Made by a program: the position numbers and the translations under genes
Notes under the pieces: model-generated
Told to the model about the DNA's origin: nothing
The model's database searches: none
The model's input: only the letters and a program-made list of their open reading frames with translations
Shown: positions 4,170 through 6,149 of the stretch, one piece after another
How the letters are laid out: each line of letters opens with the position of its first letter
How positions within the stretch are numbered: the first letter of the stretch is position 1
Source of the DNA: Candidatus Cloacimonadota bacterium
GTDB lineage: Bacteria; Cloacimonadota; Cloacimonadia; Cloacimonadales; Cloacimonadaceae
Length of the DNA: 6,149 bases
Reading direction: 5' to 3'
NCBI GenBank assembly: GCA_028683635.1
Contig: JAQUHL010000129.1
Span: forward strand, 1 to 6,149

Positions 4170-6056
4170 ATGCGGATATCTTACAACTGGTTAAAGGATT
4201 ACATCGATCTCGACTATGGCACTGAAGAGCTGAAACGGATTCTAACGTTCTCCGGAATTGAAGTGGAAGCTGTGGAAGAACTGCCAGCTTTACCGGACAG
4301 TGTGGTAAGCGCTTATGTTGTTTCAGCCCAGAAGATTGAGGGATCAGATCATCTTCAGGTGTGCCAGGTGGATTATGGCCAGGGACATTGCCAGGTGGTT
4401 TGCGGAGCAGCCAATTGTCATAGTGGGATGAAGGTGGTTCTTGCCCTCCCGGGTACCAAACTGGGAGATCTGACCATCAAGGAAGCGAAGCTCAGAGGTG
4501 TCCTTTCCTCGGGTATGCTGTGCTCAGAACGGGAACTGGGGATTTCGGACAATCACGACGGCATCATTGAGCTACCTCCGGATACTCCGGTGGGCAGTTC
4601 CGTGAATTCCCTATATGCTTTGCCGGATACTATCTTCGAACTGGAAATCACACCCAATCGGTCTGACCTTCTGGGATATCTGGGGATTGCCAAAGACCTT
4701 TCTGCCAGCACAAACAAACCGGTAAAAATTCCTCAGCCTTGTCTTACCGAAGAGGAAGAACCCATCTTCAGGCATCTCTCGGTAAAAGTGACCGATTCCA
4801 GGTTCTGCCCCCGCTATACTGCCAGATTATTTCAGGATGTAAAGATTGGGGAATCCCCTTTGTGGCTGAAGGTAAAGCTGCTCAAATCAGGCTTGCGTCC
4901 CATCAATAATGCGGTTGACATAACAAACTTTGTAATGCTGGAAGCGGGACATCCTTTGCATGCCTTTGATTACCAGTGTGTTGGGGACCGGCAGATAATC
5001 ATCCGCCCAGCAGCAAGTCAGGAACAGATCTCAACCCTGGACGGCAAAACCTATGCTCTGGATGAACGCGACCTGGTAATTGCGGATAGTAAACATCCGA
5101 TTGCCATTGCCGGTGTGATTGGAGGAACCAATTCCCACATTACTGATGCCACCAAAGAGATCGTGCTTGAAGCTGCGACTTTCAATGCCGGTTTGGTCCG
5201 CAAAACCTCCTACACACACAAAATTCAAACTGATTCCGCATATCGGTTCGAGCGTCATCTCTGCCCGGAAGCAGTTGTTTATGCCAGTAACAGAGCGGCT
5301 GAACTTTTCACCAGCCTATGCCAGGCCAGGCTTTGCACGGGTGTTCTCGATGATTGGCAGCATCCTGAAAAACCAGTAGTTTTGGGGATCAGGCCTTCCA
5401 GATTTACCAAGCTCATCGGCTACAGGCTGTCAGATGAGAAAATCCAGCAATACCTGAGTTCTTTGGGACTAAGATTCATTCAATATGGAACCTGGATTCC
5501 CGGGAAAATCGAAAACCTGGAGCAGATCTATTGCTACCACACCGAACAAATGAAACAGGGTGTAACTGAATTCGACGAGGACGTCAATTGCATCCATAGC
5601 CAATATTACGAGATCCCTCCCAATCGGGTGGATCTGGAACGGGAGATTGACCTGATCGAAGAACTTGCCCGGCTTCATGGCTACGACAAGGTTCCCAGAA
5701 AACTCAGCCCTCAGATCATTATGGACCGTCATGCCCACAAAACCAGACGCATGCTGGCCGACCTGATGGTGGAAAATGGTTTCTTCGAGATAGTCAATTA
5801 CAGCTTCGATGATCCGGATGATGCACAACTTTTGGGCTTTCAAAACGGCTTCAAGCTCATCAATCCCCAAAGTTCACAACTCTCGGCAATGAGGCAAACC
5901 CTCATCCCGCAAGTGCTGAAGACCGCATTGTACAATCTGAATCATGATGAGAGAAACATCAAGCTATTTGAGATGAACAAAGTTTTCATCTCCAAGAATG
6001 CTGATTCATACCTCGAACCATATGAGTTTATTTGTTATTATCTCCAGCTTCGTTGA
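4170..6056 (+). CDS. pheT: Phenylalanyl-tRNA synthetase beta subunit, truncated at the C-terminus
   Basis: PheT partners PheS, edits mischarged Tyr-tRNA-Phe and recognises the tRNA. The typical N-terminus MRISYNWLKDYI starts at ATG 4170, with AGGGG about 9 nt upstream. The tRNA-binding OB-fold (about 45-150), the segment TPNRSDLLGYLGIAKDLSA, the B3/B4 editing domain with SGLRPINNAVDITNFVM, and the B5 domain ending in EIDLIEELARLHGYDKV (about 490-507) follow in order. The start of the catalytic-like domain comes next, and the frame ends at TGA 6054-6056 after 628 residues. The family is usually about 790-810, so the rest of that domain and the C-terminal FDX-ACB anticodon-binding domain are missing. 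Homology looks good up to about 6047 (EPYEFICYYLQ), then fails. B5 also carries an apparent insertion of about 35 residues (438-478). The enzyme is essential, so disruption by a repeat or a chimeric contig end is suspected. Confidence 0.9.
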   Translation: MRISYNWLKDYIDLDYGTEELKRILTFSGIEVEAVEELPALPDSVVSAYVVSAQKIEGSDHLQVCQVDYGQGHCQVVCGAANCHSGMKVVLALPGTKLGDLTIKEAKLRGVLSSGMLCSERELGISDNHDGIIELPPDTPVGSSVNSLYALPDTIFELEITPNRSDLLGYLGIAKDLSASTNKPVKIPQPCLTEEEEPIFRHLSVKVTDSRFCPRYTARLFQDVKIGESPLWLKVKLLKSGLRPINNAVDITNFVMLEAGHPLHAFDYQCVGDRQIIIRPAASQEQISTLDGKTYALDERDLVIADSKHPIAIAGVIGGTNSHITDATKEIVLEAATFNAGLVRKTSYTHKIQTDSAYRFERHLCPEAVVYASNRAAELFTSLCQARLCTGVLDDWQHPEKPVVLGIRPSRFTKLIGYRLSDEKIQQYLSSLGLRFIQYGTWIPGKIENLEQIYCYHTEQMKQGVTEFDEDVNCIHSQYYEIPPNRVDLEREIDLIEELARLHGYDKVPRKLSPQIIMDRHAHKTRRMLADLMVENGFFEIVNYSFDDPDDAQLLGFQNGFKLINPQSSQLSAMRQTLIPQVLKTALYNLNHDERNIKLFEMNKVFISKNADSYLEPYEFICYYLQLR

Positions 6057-6149
6057 ACAGAATAAAGACGAGCAGGATATCGCTCAGGATTTCCATGCAA
6101 CAACTACCAAGAACACCTTGTCGGACCACCATTTCTCCGTGAAAGAAAC
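6048..6149. other. Foreign-looking tail after the pheT break
   Basis: The last 102 bases do not continue pheT in any forward frame. The pheT frame has TGA at 6054 and TAA at 6063; a second frame is open to the window end, and the third ends at TGA close to it. None shows the expected DFYDLKG-type motif. The minus strand is also open from the edge to a TAA at 6030-6028. The tail may be the edge of a repeat or mobile element, or a misjoined piece; I do not recognise it. Confidence 0.4.

Noticed and set aside
6022..6149. Start of a new gene downstream of pheT in the open frame to the window end
   Set aside because: There is no ribosome binding site before ATG 5998 or 6022, the frame overlaps coding pheT, and the residues are not recognisable.

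Overview
This window comes from a bacterial chromosome of moderate GC content. The core is the conserved translation operon infC-rpmI-rplT-pheS-pheT on the + strand (about 1862-6056). Gene order and proteins are clearly bacterial. The lineage cannot be fixed from the sequence; an FCB-type or candidate-phylum bacterium such as a Cloacimonadota relative is only a guess. The window probably ends at a contig edge, because the last gene breaks off within about 100 bases of the end.

Layout. Positions 1-357 (minus) hold the N-terminal part of a COG0701-type (ArsP/UPF0718) membrane permease, cut by the window edge. It is preceded by a small ArsR-family metalloregulator (362-652, minus) with a CVC metal-site motif, and the two form an operon. 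Two overlapping inverted repeats and a consensus -35 box lie just upstream of arsR and are likely its operator and promoter. Positions 704-1401 contain no convincing gene. They are rich in short direct and inverted repeats, notably an 11-bp tandem array at 1194-1226 and scattered copies of CTTGATA/TATCAAG. A 63-residue two-CxxC zinc-ribbon protein follows (1402-1593, +).

Positions 1594-1861 look like a structured leader for the translation operon: two adjacent hairpins, a strong intrinsic terminator (1759-1790), and an upstream segment that could pair with the left arm of the terminator. This would fit attenuation control, as known for L20 leaders of infC-rpmI-rplT operons in other bacteria. 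infC itself appears to start at a non-standard AUC codon (1862) behind a strong Shine-Dalgarno sequence. That fits the well-known rare-start autoregulation of IF3, and standard gene callers would start it 13 codons too late at GTG 1901.

The operon then encodes IF3, ribosomal proteins L35 and L20, and the two subunits of phenylalanyl-tRNA synthetase, with short gaps and good ribosome binding sites. PheS looks intact. PheT stops after 628 residues, about 170 short of the family's usual length, so the anticodon-binding domain is absent. None of the three frames after about 6047 shows the expected continuation. Either a repeat or mobile element interrupts pheT, or the contig end is chimeric.

No clear new defence or mobile system was found. 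The most interesting items are the pheT break, the infC leader and AUC start, and the repeat-rich spacer.
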